NCBI GenBank assembly: GCA_037178855.1
Contig: JASJZC010000001.1
Span: forward strand, 2,666,001 to 2,730,000
DNA: 64,000 nt
DNA from: Oscheius sp. JU75
Lineage: Eukaryota > Nematoda > Chromadorea > Rhabditida > Rhabditidae
Reading direction: 5' to 3'
Position numbers and translations under genes: made by a program. Below the pieces are notes generated by a model that made no database searches, was not told where the DNA came from, and saw only the letters and a list, made by a program, of their open reading frames with translations. This document shows positions 1 to 10,930 of the stretch, one piece after another; the first letter of the stretch is position 1; every line of letters begins with the position of its first letter.

Positions 1-2326
1 GAGTACACCTACCAGGAACTGATAAACCCTTCGCCTCTCCAGATGTCGAACCTCAATACCAAATCTCGTCCGCCGATCTATTTTGGCAGTCTCATTGACA
101 GACTTCTACCGGTTAGTTTAGGGGGTAGCCGCTCATCTAAGAGCTAGTATTTCTTGCTCGCCCTAATGGCTCAGCCGGTTAGCACTCCGACTGCGGCTTC
201 CGACACACATTCCCTCTCGTAACCAATCTTTTTGCTTTTTAATGAAACACTGAAAACGCACATAATACTGAAATATGTTTTTCGTTCCAGATACTGGATG
301 CCATCGTGACAAGGTCGCTTGAAATGGAACTATCCAGTCAAGATATGGCCAATCTCTTCCTGGTCATTTCTCCCATCTACAAGTACCATCGTAAGATACT
401 TTTCTCTTGCCATCAGAACAGCATTCTCAGCGAACATCTTCTCCTTCGTATACACCCTCCTGCACACCCAGCACGAGATTATTGGACACTCGGCGATCGC
501 TCGCGTCTTCGTCAACCAACTTATCGGCGCCAGGAGACCGAATGGCGGGAACAGCAGCTATCTAACCCTCGACTACATTCAATATAATCACCAACATCGT
601 CCCTTTGAAGCCGTCGTGGAACTGCTGATCGGGAGAATCATTGAGTGCAGTGAATTCGTCATAGAGCCGCCGGAATATGTTGAGCCGGATTGGCGAACAG
701 CGGAGTTGTCCGCGTCAGCTCAAGCCCTGTTTTTGGCCTGTATAGAGCTCATGGCCAGTCCACATGACGCCTCGAAGACCATTCCGGCACTGATTAGTGT
801 CCTGTGGAAGTCCGAGAAGGTCTACACGCGACCCTATGCGACGTTGAACGCTATCGGTCAATTGCTGACAGCCCTGCCTTCAGCGTATGCTAAGGAATTG
901 AACAAGACTTATGCTGAAGTTTTGGAACAACACAGGCTTAATGGTGAGTGGAAGTTTTGCTTCCTGATCGAAAAGATAGTAGGAATCAGGGATGTACTGT
1001 CCAATGAAAGTCGAAAGTCAAGCAGCAACTTGTAATTATAGCCGATAGGCATCTGTTTTTGAGAATGACTGTCTATTAAAGCATCAGAGTTGATGCGCAC
1101 TGTATACTTTTGGGTATACGATGTTTGTGCATACGTGTCAGGCAAAAATTAATTTTTAGACCTCACATTCGAGGATATTGTCTACGACAACTTCGAGGAA
1201 AATGTTCTTCTGCGGACAACGAACCGTGAGATGACTATCAATTACGCTCTGCAAGCCTACTGGCATCATGCTAATCAAGTTGGTTTTTTTGTTCATTGAT
1301 GAACAACCCGGAGCAACTCATTTTTGTGCTCTTGAACTGATTGATTTTCTTTTAACACAACTGGCCAAAGCCTGTACACTATTCCAGATAACACAGGAAA
1401 GTCACGTTTGTCAAGTTTATCCGGGATAGTGCTTAGCATTCTTAGCACATATAACACTTGATCTTTGTAATAGTAGAATTTACAGAACAATGTGAGCCAG
1501 TTCACTGAATTCTTCCTGAACGACGTCTACGACAAGATCACTACCGAGAACGAGCTCTGGTACTTCCTCCGACTCATGATTCCCCTTCAGCAATGGGTCT
1601 TTGAGACGAAGATTAAGCATTTCTATCCTGATGTGAGTTATTGAATCTTATTTGATACGAGCTTATTACGGTCGGGGATGGCCGTAGCGGGAACAGAGAC
1701 AAGGACAGCAAGACACAGTCAGCAAAACAGGTACAGAGAGACAGGGACACCGAGACATGCAGCTAGGAACAGTAACGAGCATCCAGGTCCTTTACGCCTG
1801 TAGCTTTCAGTCGTAACAATCACAATCGCAGAGCATCCGCGTAGTAGCTTGTCTTATTCTTCTTCTTATCATTGGTTCAGCTGCTTACATTGTCCTGAAA
1901 ACTTCGAACAACAAACAAATTGAAAAAAGTGTCTCTTCTTATGTCAATTTCTACCTTTAAAGGAATTTCTTTTAGTGTATCCGACAAGCAAAGGGTGTGA
2001 TGGACAAGCTCGGTCAACTATGTGATGGACCAGATACATTGGAGCACGGCCTGGAAATCTGTGATGTTCTCTACCATCTCAAGTACCAATGTTTGGGTGA
2101 CTCTTTGAACAACGAAGCTATGGAGCTCATGGAAAAGTGAGTCGTTGTACCAGTTTGAAACTGAAGTCTGTTTAGATTTCCCGCTCCCCTGAAAGCTCGG
2201 TTCAAATACTATATTCTTGGCAATAAGGACCAAGAACCAGCCACAGGAGTCAAAATCAGCACTATCGTCGAGCCCGACCGACAGAAATTGCTCAAAACGA
2301 GGTCCGATGCCAGTGAACGTATTTGA
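1..2326 (+). CDS. MED23: Mediator complex subunit 23 (MED23/SUR-2), 3' part
   Basis: MED23 is a tail-module subunit of Mediator that links transcription factors (in C. elegans, Ras/MAPK output through SUR-2) to RNA polymerase II. The window starts inside the gene, so the N-terminus is missing. Exons read at 1-111, 291-390, 431-943, 1160-about 1280, about 1505-1632, about 1977-2139 and 2176-2326. Their translation follows the C-terminal third of animal MED23 block by block: PPIYFGSLIDRLLP, FVYTLLHTQHE, ACIELMASP, LNAIGQLLTALP, AYWHHANQV, CDVLYHLKYQCLGDSL and PLKARFKYYILG. Spacing across the 391-430 intron matches the human protein exactly; that intron is only 40 nt. The stop is TGA at 2324-2326. 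The first intron (112-290) holds a tRNA-like sequence. Identification rests on remembered family sequence; the edges of exons 4-6 are the least certain. Confidence 0.88.
160..226 (+). repeat. tRNA-derived element in MED23 intron
   Basis: Lies in the 112-290 intron. The run TGGCTCAGCCGGTTAGCA has the form of a tRNA D-arm/A-box, and a CTCCGACTGCGGCTTCCGA anticodon-arm-like segment follows it. No good T-arm or closed acceptor stem is visible, so I call it tRNA-derived rather than a functional tRNA. Several similar relics occur elsewhere in the window. Confidence 0.45.
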
Positions 2327-2520
2327 GCTTTCAGTTTTCCGTGTACATAATAACAACTCTGCCAGAATCCTCACTTTGATCTCATTAAAACTTTGATTTA
2401 ATCTGTACATTTTTAAGTTTTCAAGACGCTCCTCATCGTCTCCATATCGATTTTGTATATTTTGCCTTTTTCAGTCGGCTTTTTTTCCAGATCTAATGTG
2501 AACCCTCGAATGACGCGATC

Positions 2521-3452
2521 ATGGACCGAGCGAATGATCGAGATCAAGGCCTGTACCTGGTAGGTATTATGCTTAACTCCCTATTTAGCTTTAGGTATTG
2601 GGGAGACTTATCGTGGCGTGACGCGGAGCGAATGCTGAACCTCTGTGATGAGGGAACATTTCTGTTGAGGGACAGTCGCAGCGAGAACCATCTCTTCACA
2701 CTCTCCTATCGGTTTGACGGTATGTCACTTTGTCTACCAGCTCCAACTCGATCTTTTAGGTAAAGTGACCCATTCAAGGATTGAGAAGGCTGCCTACACC
2801 CAACTAGCTTCCATAAGCCGGGACGATAGTGTGGTACAGGCGCTGGAGAAACTCATTCAGGTAGGGCCCTGTTGCTGCGCAAAAAGTGGCATTTCCAAAA
2901 TATTTTGGCGTAACAGACTCACAAAAACTGTTTACGAGTGCCCCGTGAGAACGCAAAACGAATGTCACTCACTCATACCCGACACCTTTTGATTCGTAGT
3001 CGGAGCGTTATAACCGACTGAGCTACGTGGGCAAGCTTGTGCGCTCTCTCCAAAGTGTGTATCAAGAAAACAAGGGCAAGGGCGAATATGATAGACTTTA
3101 TGAAAAAATCTCCCACCTTTCTATGCATCGTTTTTTTCAGTTCACCCACTCAGAAAGCGGTCACATGCTCCAGTACCGTCGGGGAGGTGAAGCTCTGGCC
3201 ACCCAGCTCCGACTGACAGCCCCTCTCTCCCGTTCGGACCTCCTTCCTCGACTACAGTATCTCGCCCGACTACAGCTACGAAACTCCTACACCCATACCC
3301 AACTGAGCGGAATCCGCTGCCCTCCAGCCCTCATCAGCTACATTTTCGATCCAAAATACATTATACCCAGTATCGAGGACTGTATTTTGATTCTCACACA
3401 ACGAAAAAACTGTGATACTTCTTCAGCTATGCATAATGTAAATATTTCTTAA
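2521..3452 (+). CDS. SOCS-family protein (SH2 + SOCS box)
   Basis: Suppressor of cytokine signalling proteins bind phosphotyrosine through an SH2 domain and recruit elongin B/C-cullin through a C-terminal SOCS box. Exons: 2521-2719, 2760-2860 and 3141-3452, with matching phases. The SH2 domain starts at YWGDLSWRDAERML, carries the phosphotyrosine-binding Arg in GTFLLRDSRSE, and continues into GKVTHSRIEKAAY, closest in style to SOCS4/5. The last exon has a SOCS box, DLLPRLQYLARLQLRNSY followed by PPALISYI. The segment before YWGD is short and may be mis-modelled; no convincing intron could be placed there. The 2861-3140 intron contains a tRNA-like relic. The gap to the upstream MED23 stop is 194 bp, which would fit a nematode operon. 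Confidence 0.75.
2955..3035 (-). repeat. tRNA-derived element in SOCS intron
   Basis: On the minus strand, GCCCACGTAGCTCAGTCGG reads as an acceptor 5' strand plus D-arm of a tRNA, followed by CTCCGACTACGAATC like an anticodon arm. The T-arm part is degraded. It lies wholly inside the intron 2861-3140. Confidence 0.45.
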
Positions 3453-3555
3453 ACGTGTCATAAACTGTTTTATATATTATTTAGCCCTCTTCTCCAGTTA
3501 CTGTAATCTTGCGCGAATATCGAATTTATGCAAATTTTTATAATCCACTCCCAAG

Positions 3556-5088
3556 ATGTCCACTGTCTTTGCGCTGAGTTCCGGCGCCTTGCCCTCAGCC
3601 ATTGCCGTCTTTCGGCTCTCGGGACCCAGAAGCCTGGCTGCCTTGGAAGAAATCTCGAATAGGAAAGTTTGGAAGCCGAGAGAAATAAAATACACAAAAC
3701 TGTGGACAGAGGACAAGAAGATACTGGATACTGCGATGGCTGTCTATCTTCCAGGTAAGAGGCAGTGACTAGTGGCCACGCTTTCTAGGTCCTAGTACCT
3801 TCACTGGTGAGGACTCGACTGAACTTTATGTTCATGGCAGTCGAGCAGTTGCTCAAGCCCTAGCCAGACGTCTGTCTTCAATTGACGGGGTCAGATCAGC
3901 AGAGAGAGGAGAGTTCACCAAGAGGTAAGATATTGATTCTTCACAATTTATAGTCTCCAAGAGCATTCTACAACGGAAAGATGGACCTCGAAGAGGTTCA
4001 CGGGCTTCGGCATCTCATCTACGCGGAGACAGAGAGACAGAGAAAGTTGTCTTACTCACAGATGAAAGCAGGCAGTCATATCAAAGAGCTGAGAGACAAA
4101 GCAGCCGAACTGGTCATGCGATCCTTCATCTTGATGGACTTTGGAGAGCACGTGGAACACTCCTACGTGGAAATACGGTAGCTCTGTTGCTTACCTTGTA
4201 TTTTTTCCCCTCAGAGAAATGATTCGCCCTGTACTCAAAGAACTGGAAGGATTGACCAGACGAAGTCAGGCAGCGGAGATCGTCCATCAAGGACTGAAAG
4301 TGGTCCTTGTCGGGAGACCAAACACCGGAAAGAGCAGCATCTTGAACGCGTTGGCTAAGCGAGAAGTGGCAATCGTTTCGGATATTGCCGGGACTACAAG
4401 GGATAGTCTGGAGGTCAGGCTAGACATTCAAGGAGTACCCATTTGCTTGACTGATACAGCTGGGCTGAGAGAGTCTGTTGATCGGATTGAGATGGAAGGA
4501 GTCAGAAGAGCCAAACAGAGGTGATACTACTGTCACTGTCAAGTTGTCCTTTCAGACTACAAGAAGCCGATGTGGTCCTTCTTGTGACCGAGGCTAGTTC
4601 TAGTACTTCTGATGTGACTACCCTTATTGAGGAAACTGAAGAGATGATCGGTGACCATCCTCTTATTCTAGTCCGGAATAAGAGTGACCAAGGAAGCACC
4701 CCACCCAACCATACCAATATCAAAACAGTGGACACCTGTGCTCTTACCCAAAAAGGTATGTTTTCCCCAAAATTGAAAAAGCCATCATTTCCAGGAATTG
4801 GCCCCCTGGTCCGAGTGCTCGAAGAGGTGTTGAGCGACATGTGTCCAGAGGAAGAGGGAGCTTGTTTGGCCGAGCCAGCACTTCTGGAGTGGGTCTCTCA
4901 ATCCAAGGCCCCATTCAATTTTCAGAGAAGCCACCGAGGCACTAGAAAAAGCCATGCTCGTTGAGGACGCTGCCTTGCTCTGTACTCATTTGGAACATGC
5001 CAAAGGGGTTCTAGGCCAACTGGCCGGGGACACTGTGAGCGAAGAACTTTTGAATCGACTCTTCAACCAGTTCTGCATCGGCAAATAA
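3556..5088 (+). CDS. GTPBP3: mitochondrial tRNA-modification GTPase (MnmE/MSS1/GTPBP3)
   Basis: Works with MTO1 (MnmG) to install the 5-taurinomethyl-type modification on the wobble uridine of mitochondrial tRNAs. Seven exons: 3556-3754, 3789-3924, 3962-4177, 4215-4520, 4556-4755, 4795-4888 and 4926-5088. The N-terminal TrmE domain runs [19 protein letters not shown] through [13 protein letters not shown]. The G domain shows GRPNTGKSS (G1), IAGTTRD (G2), DTAG (G3) and NKSD (G4). The protein ends FCIGK with the family's catalytic Cys. All introns are 34-40 nt. An AATAAA at 5084-5089 overlaps the stop codon. The start is 103 bp after the SOCS stop, consistent with operon spacing. I saw no clear mitochondrial targeting peptide before TVFALSSG. 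Confidence 0.93.
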
Positions 5089-5925
5089 AAAAACCCTAAT
5101 TGAATTTCTCTCTTCTTTCTCTCATAATTGTTCGCTGTGTTCAATGGCAGCCTGGACGCCTTCCGGCGCCTTTCCCTCTAGGGGCCCTCTGACAAAAATA
5201 TCAGTTCTCTCTGGCGTCATTAGCCCCTCTCCCGCTCCTCTGGCCTATGTGCGCCTCATTTACTCCCCCTCTCCCTCCGACTCCCATTTCTTTTGTTATT
5301 GTACGAAAGCTGGTAATCGTCTTCTAGCCTCTGTGAAATGCTTCACAACCTAGAATCAAGCTAGAAACTTTAGGGCAAAGTTTTGATCGCACAGTCTATT
5401 CATTCCGTCTTTCGATATTCTTATAAAAATTCGAGCTCTAATTCACTCCTTCAAAAGCGGTAACCTTCCCTCAGTGACGAAGTCGGTAAAAGTCTCGCCT
5501 GTGGTGCGCACGCCCCGGGTTCAATCCCGCACACATGAACCATTTTTCTTATCATTGATTTCCCCACGGAGATCTTTTTTTTCTGTCCACTAGAGACTCT
5601 TCCTCAAGCTTGTTAGTTTAATTAGTTGAGCCACATTCCTCCTTTCTTCCTGCCTCATTCGCACATCAGATCACAGATGTTTGCACTTGCTTGGTCTCTA
5701 ACAGCATCCATATGTTCCGTCTGGGAAATTCATACCCCTATTCGAGCTCATTCCTTCCAACTCCCTCATAGATTAATAACCAGTCCAATTGCGTGTACGC
5801 CTCTCTTGACAAGACTGCTCACTAATGAGACCCGAAATCAGTCGGAGGCAGAGGAGGGTCAAGCTATCCAGTTACGAGCAGACTTTTCTAGCCACCTCCT
5901 CATTCTCCCAATTGTTGTCTTTCAG
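5089..5925. other. intergenic region
   Basis: No gene seen apart from a tRNA-derived element at 5471-5540. An open frame runs from 5626 into the next gene, but it lacks protein-like character before 5926 and is interpreted as a 5' leader or outron. Confidence 0.5.
5471..5540 (+). repeat. tRNA-derived element
   Basis: A D-arm-like AGTCGGTAAAAGTCTCGCC is followed by a CCTGTGGTGCGCACG anticodon-like region and a good B-box/T-arm, CCCCGGGTTCAATCCC. There is no matching acceptor stem. This is one of the better-preserved relics because both internal promoter boxes are recognisable. Confidence 0.5.
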
Positions 5926-6087
5926 ATGTTCGAGTTGGGCTTTCTCATAGCCACTCTTTCCCTGATAGTCATTCTTCTGGTCCTAATGGCCATTTACGGA
6001 TATTGGAAATACTGCGCCACTCGGAGTTATGACCTCGCGGCAGCGGATGTCAACAGGCCGGTGGAGAAGAAGGAGTTTTATGTCTAG
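5926..6087 (+). CDS. 53-residue single-pass membrane micro-protein
   Basis: A single exon starts immediately after an acceptor-like TTGTCTTTCAG, so the ATG at 5926 probably follows a spliced leader. The product is 53 aa. Residues about 5-30 are a strong hydrophobic helix (FLIATLSLIVILLVLMAIYG), followed by aromatic/basic residues (YWKYCATR) and an acidic/basic tail ending KKEFYV. The topology suggests a type I or III one-pass protein with a cytosolic tail. I do not recognise the family. Many nematode genomes carry such short membrane proteins. The chance of a spurious ORF is moderate, lowered by the well-placed acceptor and the clean helix. Confidence 0.5.
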   Translation: MFELGFLIATLSLIVILLVLMAIYGYWKYCATRSYDLAAADVNRPVEKKEFYV

Positions 6088-6148
6088 ATGGTGAGCAGAG
6101 AGACAGAGAGATTGTTTTCAGCAACCTAACGTAAAAAGGAAAAAAGAG

Positions 6149-6222
6149 AATCCCCCGGCGTGCATTGAACTCGGTACTTCAGATTACTGGACAGCAAGCT
6201 AACCACTTGGCCATTTTGCAGA
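6149..6222 (-). repeat. tRNA-derived element (Ser/Leu-like)
   Basis: The minus strand reads ATGGCCAAGTGGTTAGC, a class-II-tRNA-like A-box, and later CGAGTTCAATGCACG, a T-arm. Acceptor pairing is not intact. Confidence 0.5.
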
Positions 6223-6242
6223 ATTTCCCGGGATGCTGCGTG

Positions 6243-6336
6243 CGCGTCCGGTTCGTTCTAATCGTCTAGTGGTTAGCACTCTTCTTTGAAGTTCAGATTC
6301 TATCGAGGGTTGTTGGTTCGATCCCCGCCGGAGACG
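6243..6336 (+). repeat. tRNA-derived element
   Basis: Contains TCGTCTAGTGGTTAGCA (A-box-like) and GTTGGTTCGATCCCCGCC (B-box/T-arm). The interval between them is too long and irregular for a normal anticodon and variable arm, so I do not call a functional tRNA. It is only about 20 bp from the oppositely oriented element at 6149-6222. Confidence 0.45.
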
Positions 6337-6522
6337 AAAGCTTTTGTTTGTCGTCTTCTGGGGTTAATCACAATAATGATGTTTTTATTTGTCTAAATTC
6401 CTTCGTTTTGTCAGTAGGTCGAGTTACCGAGCGTACATTTTTTTTTTACAACACAAGAGAGACAATCACTGAGCTCGAAATTCATTGATATGACTACCAG
6501 ATCCCGAATCATTCTTCGTCTT

Positions 6523-7151
6523 TCAGGCCCGTTGTTGAATGAAGAACTGCACCTCGACTTGCTGACAGACATGTTCGACAGCCTCCCAGAACGGAACCAC
6601 CAGTCCACAGGATCTGCATCGAGCACGCTGGGCCAGTCTGCTCTGCTCCGAAGCGAGACTATTCTGTCTGGAGACGTCTCGGGTTCCATCGACCGAGGGA
6701 TGCCAGACACGGCGAGGCTTCCTGGTTACGAACATCGGATGGAGGTGCTCCGATGTCTGCTGCCAAACTACAACCAGATGGTCAATACAAATGCTTACAT
6801 ACCTTGCAAACATTGCTTTTCGTGGTCGTAGAGATCTTCTTCAGCGAAGCCATTGCCGCAGACATAACAGATTCGTTGTGAGGCTACAAAACATGTTAAT
6901 ACTCCCTAGAACTGGCGATGGTAGAAAAGAGACGAAGCCTTAGGATGGTCCTTACCATAAGTGTTCCGAGACAAGGATCTTGTCAACGGTCTGTCCTCAT
7001 CCTTCTTGCCCTGTCGACCTCGGCTCTTCTTGTTTTGAGCCCGTTTATGCTGTTCCTTATTATGTGGGTTGTCTGAACAGCGAGGAAGATGCAAGGGAAG
7101 TGAATGGGATGCATAGAGCCGTTCGCAGTAGGGACAGACTTGGAATGACAT
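6523..7151 (-). CDS. C2HC zinc-finger protein (ZNF474/ZC2HC1-like)
   Basis: Exons on the minus strand: 7151-6957, 6883-6803 and 6767-6523, with phase-1 junctions that agree. Two good zf-C2HC units are visible: CPYCERLYASHSLPLHLPRC near the N-terminus and CYVCGNGFAEEDLYDHEKQC in exon 2, both C-x2-C-x12-H-x3-C. Exon 3 has a third, imperfect one (CRSCGLVVPFWEAVEHVC). The linker is basic (KRAQNKKSRGRQGKKDED). The family is small and often testis/cilia-expressed in animals; its molecular role is poorly known. The gene starts 279 bp downstream of the SHC stop on the same strand, so the two could share a polycistronic transcript. The exact C-terminus is uncertain because another frame is also open there. 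Confidence 0.62.
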
Positions 7152-7430
7152 GTGGAACGGAGGAACGCGAAGGGATAGAATAATAAGGTAGCTATGGAGA
7201 CCGGGGATGGAAGTCGGGGGATTTGGAGTAGAGAAACGTAAATTTATAAGTTTCTCTGTCTCTTGTTAGAGATACTGAAGCAAAACACTGAAGAAAGTCT
7301 TTCATTATATGGTCAATCTCTGAGGCGATAAATTTCTGAGTTTACGATATGATTGTGTCTTTTCGAAGTATTAAGATGGCTTAGGGAAAAAGTATCCGTC
7401 ATGGTGATATACTTTGAGTCGTTGAGATTA

Positions 7431-9534
7431 CTAGTGCGGTCTGTCCACCGGGAACTGTAACCGTAGCTGGTTCTCGTTTGCCATGACAATAATTGTCTCG
7501 TTCCTCATGTAGTAGGTGACCAACTCAGCTATATTCACAAAATCACGGTCCTGGGTCTTTACCTAAAATATGTTATTAGCTAGAGACACACAGACAGTCT
7601 CACCTTCCCCTCGTGGTCGATCAGCAGTAGATGTTTCTCACTTTGCTGATCGTTCATCCCGGACAAGATGACCTGCCCCTTCTGGTTCTCACTCTCTCTG
7701 AAAACGGTGACCGGTTCAATGAAGTGACTGTAGCTGTTTGTTACAACTCTTGATATGGCAGTGAGACAGAGAGACAGAGACAGAGCGACTAACCTGATCA
7801 AAAACTCTCCAGGCCTTTGCAACCTTTCTACAGCCTCTGATCTGGATAGCAGACCATGGTACCATCTGTACTGTGCCAGTTCCTGAGCCTTCGGTCCCAA
7901 TCGAATCCGGTTACAGCTTAATGGTGTCTGTCCTAAAAAAAAAACATTCATTCAATGTTTTTATCGTAGTTTTAGGACAAAGAACTGTTGTTATCACAAA
8001 AACCAATAGTTGTGTCACTTTCAGACTCAACCCAGGTCATGTACGCCGCAGCCGGAGCTCTGACCGACTGAGCCATGTATATAGTCTGTTTCCAACGAAT
8101 AGCGACAGTGAGACAATTCTTTAAAGGTTTTCGAAAACGAAAATTGGGTCCCGCCACGATTTGCGCGCTGACAAGATACCAGTTTTCCTAATTCTTAAAT
8201 TGAAAATTAATTTTTGTGTTTTCAGTTTTCTATTCGTAATTTCGACCTCATTTTCGAATTTTGCGTGTGTAAATACCTGCATGACGCCAAACATGGGTGA
8301 AAAACCATGGTTAACAGAGCGCAGGAGAGTCTTGGGCTGGAGAATAGCCGTTCGAAGCTCAGTTCGCCTAAATTTTGGGGGTTTTCACGTAAGGTTTTTA
8401 GATGCCTAGAATATGATAAAACTAACAGAAAAGTAAAAAGATGCTGGGAAAATGATGAAAAAGGTGGAAAATTTCATCTTCGGGCGTTCAAACTGAGGTG
8501 CCGCTATTTGTTGGAAATGGACTATAAGCACGTTCGTGCGGGTTCGACTGAAGCAGTAACAAACTAATCAAAGGCTTACGTTGTGTTTTCGTTGGTGTCG
8601 GAACAACTGGAGGAGGACCAACAGGCGTCGTGGAGCCAGTATATACTGGCGGAAAGCCTGTGGTTGGTGGAGCTATCGGTGTAGTGGCTTGAGGCGTCGC
8701 ACTTCCCGACGCCGTTTCCTCCTCCTTCATCTGCTCCTCGTTGCAAATGTTCATCGCATGCTCCATTATTTGCATTATGTGGTCGGCCTGAAAGGATTCT
8801 CACCTATACATTATGTTTGAACAGTCTACCAGCTCGAGTGTTTCCGTTTTAAAGACAGAACATCGTCGTTGATTGCCATCCAGCTTTTTGGCGATAAAGG
8901 CAAAGTAGTCGGTTCCCTCGAGTCGTTCAATGACCGAGGTATACTTCATCGGGACTCGGAGCATCAGATTCCCATTCTTTGCCCTCTCTCGCTCGTCGTC
9001 GTGGACCACAGCAATGTTCTTGGCACTTATCGTGATGTCGACGTACTTGTTCAGCAATTTTGGCTCTCCCAGGACCTGAAACAGCTGCCCGGGAGTATCT
9101 GTTTGGATCAGGCTCGTAAACACAACACATTTGCAATGACGTGCTAAAAGCTAATCTCCGGATGTGGCTCAGACGGCGATCTCTGTCACTATCACTGTCA
9201 CTCTTCCCATACCTACCGAAAACCCTGATAATTTCTTGGAACTAACCAGTGATAAGACAGAATTCGGTGTAGGAGAGTCTTCGCTCCTGGACAGGGCTCC
9301 CAGTGAGTTTATACAGTGGCTGAATCAGAGTTTATACAAAGTTTGTCACCCTAACTCACTTTAAAACGATAGATCTCATGTCAGGAGGCATATAATGGAC
9401 AGGATGAAGCACTGGAAAGAAGCCCAGATACTTAATTTGGATTTTATATGGAGTAATGTCCAACTTACAACAACCCGATGCGTGTATCCACCACACCTTA
9501 GATCATTCTCGCATTCTTCGCGAGTTGCGCTCAT
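7431..9534 (-). CDS. SHC-type adaptor protein (PTB + SH2)
   Basis: SHC adaptors couple activated receptor tyrosine kinases (in C. elegans also insulin and JNK stress signalling) to downstream effectors. The start ATG at 9534-9532 directly follows an acceptor-like GTTTTCAG. The PTB domain is spread over several short exons: YLGFFPV, then GEPKLLNKYVDITISAKNI (exon from 9075), GTDYFAFIAKKLDGNQRRC and ADHIMQIMEHAMNICNEEQM. A Pro/Thr-rich linker follows. The SH2 domain (exons 7932-7794, 7748-7604 and 7562-7431) reads YRWYHGLLSRSEAVERL, GEFLIR, SGMNDQQSEKHLLLIDHEGK and TQDRDFVNIAELVTYYM, very like vertebrate SHC. The protein ends QFPVDRPH, as in SHC. No Grb2-binding YxN motif is evident in the short linker. 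Confidence 0.85.
8030..8092 (-). repeat. tRNA-derived element in SHC intron
   Basis: The minus strand reads ATGGCTCAGTCGGTCAGAGC (D-arm), CTCCGGCTGCGGCG (anticodon-like) and CTGGGTTGAGTC (degenerate T-arm). It lies in the intron between the linker exon and the SH2 exons. Confidence 0.45.
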
Positions 9535-10930
9535 CTGAAAACGTCAAAATAAGACATGTGTACCATAAGTTAGTTCCTTATTAGTCAGAACTCGAAAACG
9601 CAAAGGGAGAGGAAAACAAGGAAGTCGAAGAGGTGTGACTAAGGAGGCTCGTGTAGTTACGCAAAAGGGCGTCGCGGCGTGTCAGCGAAAAGATAAGAGG
9701 CGGGAGGAAACAGCTGAAGATAAATCAACGCGATGAGTCATTGGGAGAGCCATGGAAACGAGAAATAGTGAATGGATCGTGTCAACACTTTAGAAAGGGA
9801 GCGGGAGCCATCTTTTTTTGTGAAATATGGGACAGAAACTGACGGAAATCTGCATAAACATAAGCTGGTGTGTTCTCTGAACAGCCTATACATAGAAACA
9901 TCAAAAATCTTTAACCCTTTTCGATGGGTTGACCCTGAAATAATCAGCAATCCAAAAGCCCATTTGTCTTGTGCCTCACGGCTAATACTTTTGTCTACGG
10001 CGGAAAGGTCTCGGGGGTCGACACCTGAATCATTTCATATTAACGGAATGCGGTCTTTTCTGGTCATACATTCATTTTGACATTTTTCATCTTCTGCAAA
10101 GCTGTAGAGGAGGTCAAAGCCTACAGCTTTGAAAAAAAAAAACTTAAATCGAAAAACTTCTTCTTCGACCCGAGAGTCGTGTCTAAAAAGCGACGGAGGG
10201 ACCAGACGATATCAGTAGATCGAAAATGAGCTCTAGGGTGGGAAATATAGACCTTTAGCCTCTAGAATCCAAGAATTGTATCAAAGTACAATAAGCAGGA
10301 TTGTTGAGTCAGAAAAGGGAAAAAGAGAGAATGTCTAAAGAATCAGGTGACATTGTTGACTGTACGTTTTCTCGAATAAGCTCTCTTAAAAGAGCAGAAG
10401 AGCACGAGTCTCTGTCTCTCTCTCTCTAAAAGGCGAAGAGTGACTGACTCAACCTGACGCAGACAAATTATACCCCCTCCCTTCATGGATTATAAGCTCG
10501 AATGAGTCATTTGGAAGAGATCTTTGAGTTATTTTGGGGGTTTTCCCATCGGAGTGGTCTCTACTCCCCCTTGCATGTCTACTGTCTGTAGAAGACGAGA
10601 GTGAGAGTAAGTGTCTCAAATAGGAAAAACTTTATAAAAAAAAATATCGTAGCTCTCTCCTCAAAAGGAGAAAACACCAAAATTTATCAGCAAAGACCTT
10701 GGAGCCGTCGCTCTCAGCATTAACCTTAGTTTTGAGGTAATAAACCTGAATATGAGGCTAATAAGCCGGCAACTCATTTCAAAGCGTGCGCCGAGACAGT
10801 GCGGGCGCGACAAAAGAGAAGGGAGTCAGTTCTTTTGCGAGCTTCCCTGTGCTCGGCTAATAAAAAAAGGAGTGAAAATTCGGCACTTAAACCTTTATTT
10901 GATCGCCAAATCCCGCCACAATCAATGGTA
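9535..10930. other. intergenic region between SHC and ADP/ATP carrier genes
   Basis: The 5' flank of SHC and the 3' flank of the carrier gene. It contains one copy of the TGCAAAGYTGTAG hairpin family at 10093-10130. Otherwise it is A/T- and purine-rich with no supported ORF. Confidence 0.5.
10093..10130. repeat. TGCAAAGTTGTAG-family hairpin, copy 1
   Basis: CTGCAAAGCTGTAGAGGAGG pairs across a short loop with CCTACAGCTTT. It has the same arm and spacer layout as the copies at 13223, 41074, 53041, 53835 and 63954. Confidence 0.6.

Noticed and set aside
1680-1790. GACA-rich stretch in MED23 intron as a CRISPR-like or satellite array
   Set aside because: No constant period or repeat/spacer order; degenerate purine-rich simple sequence like others in this genome.
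5471-5540. Functional tRNA gene
   Set aside because: A- and B-box are present, but no closed acceptor stem or clean anticodon loop could be formed by eye; kept as tRNA-derived.
8161-8567. ORFs in the SHC linker/SH2 intron
   Set aside because: Lie within a well-defined intron with matched phases; no family signal.
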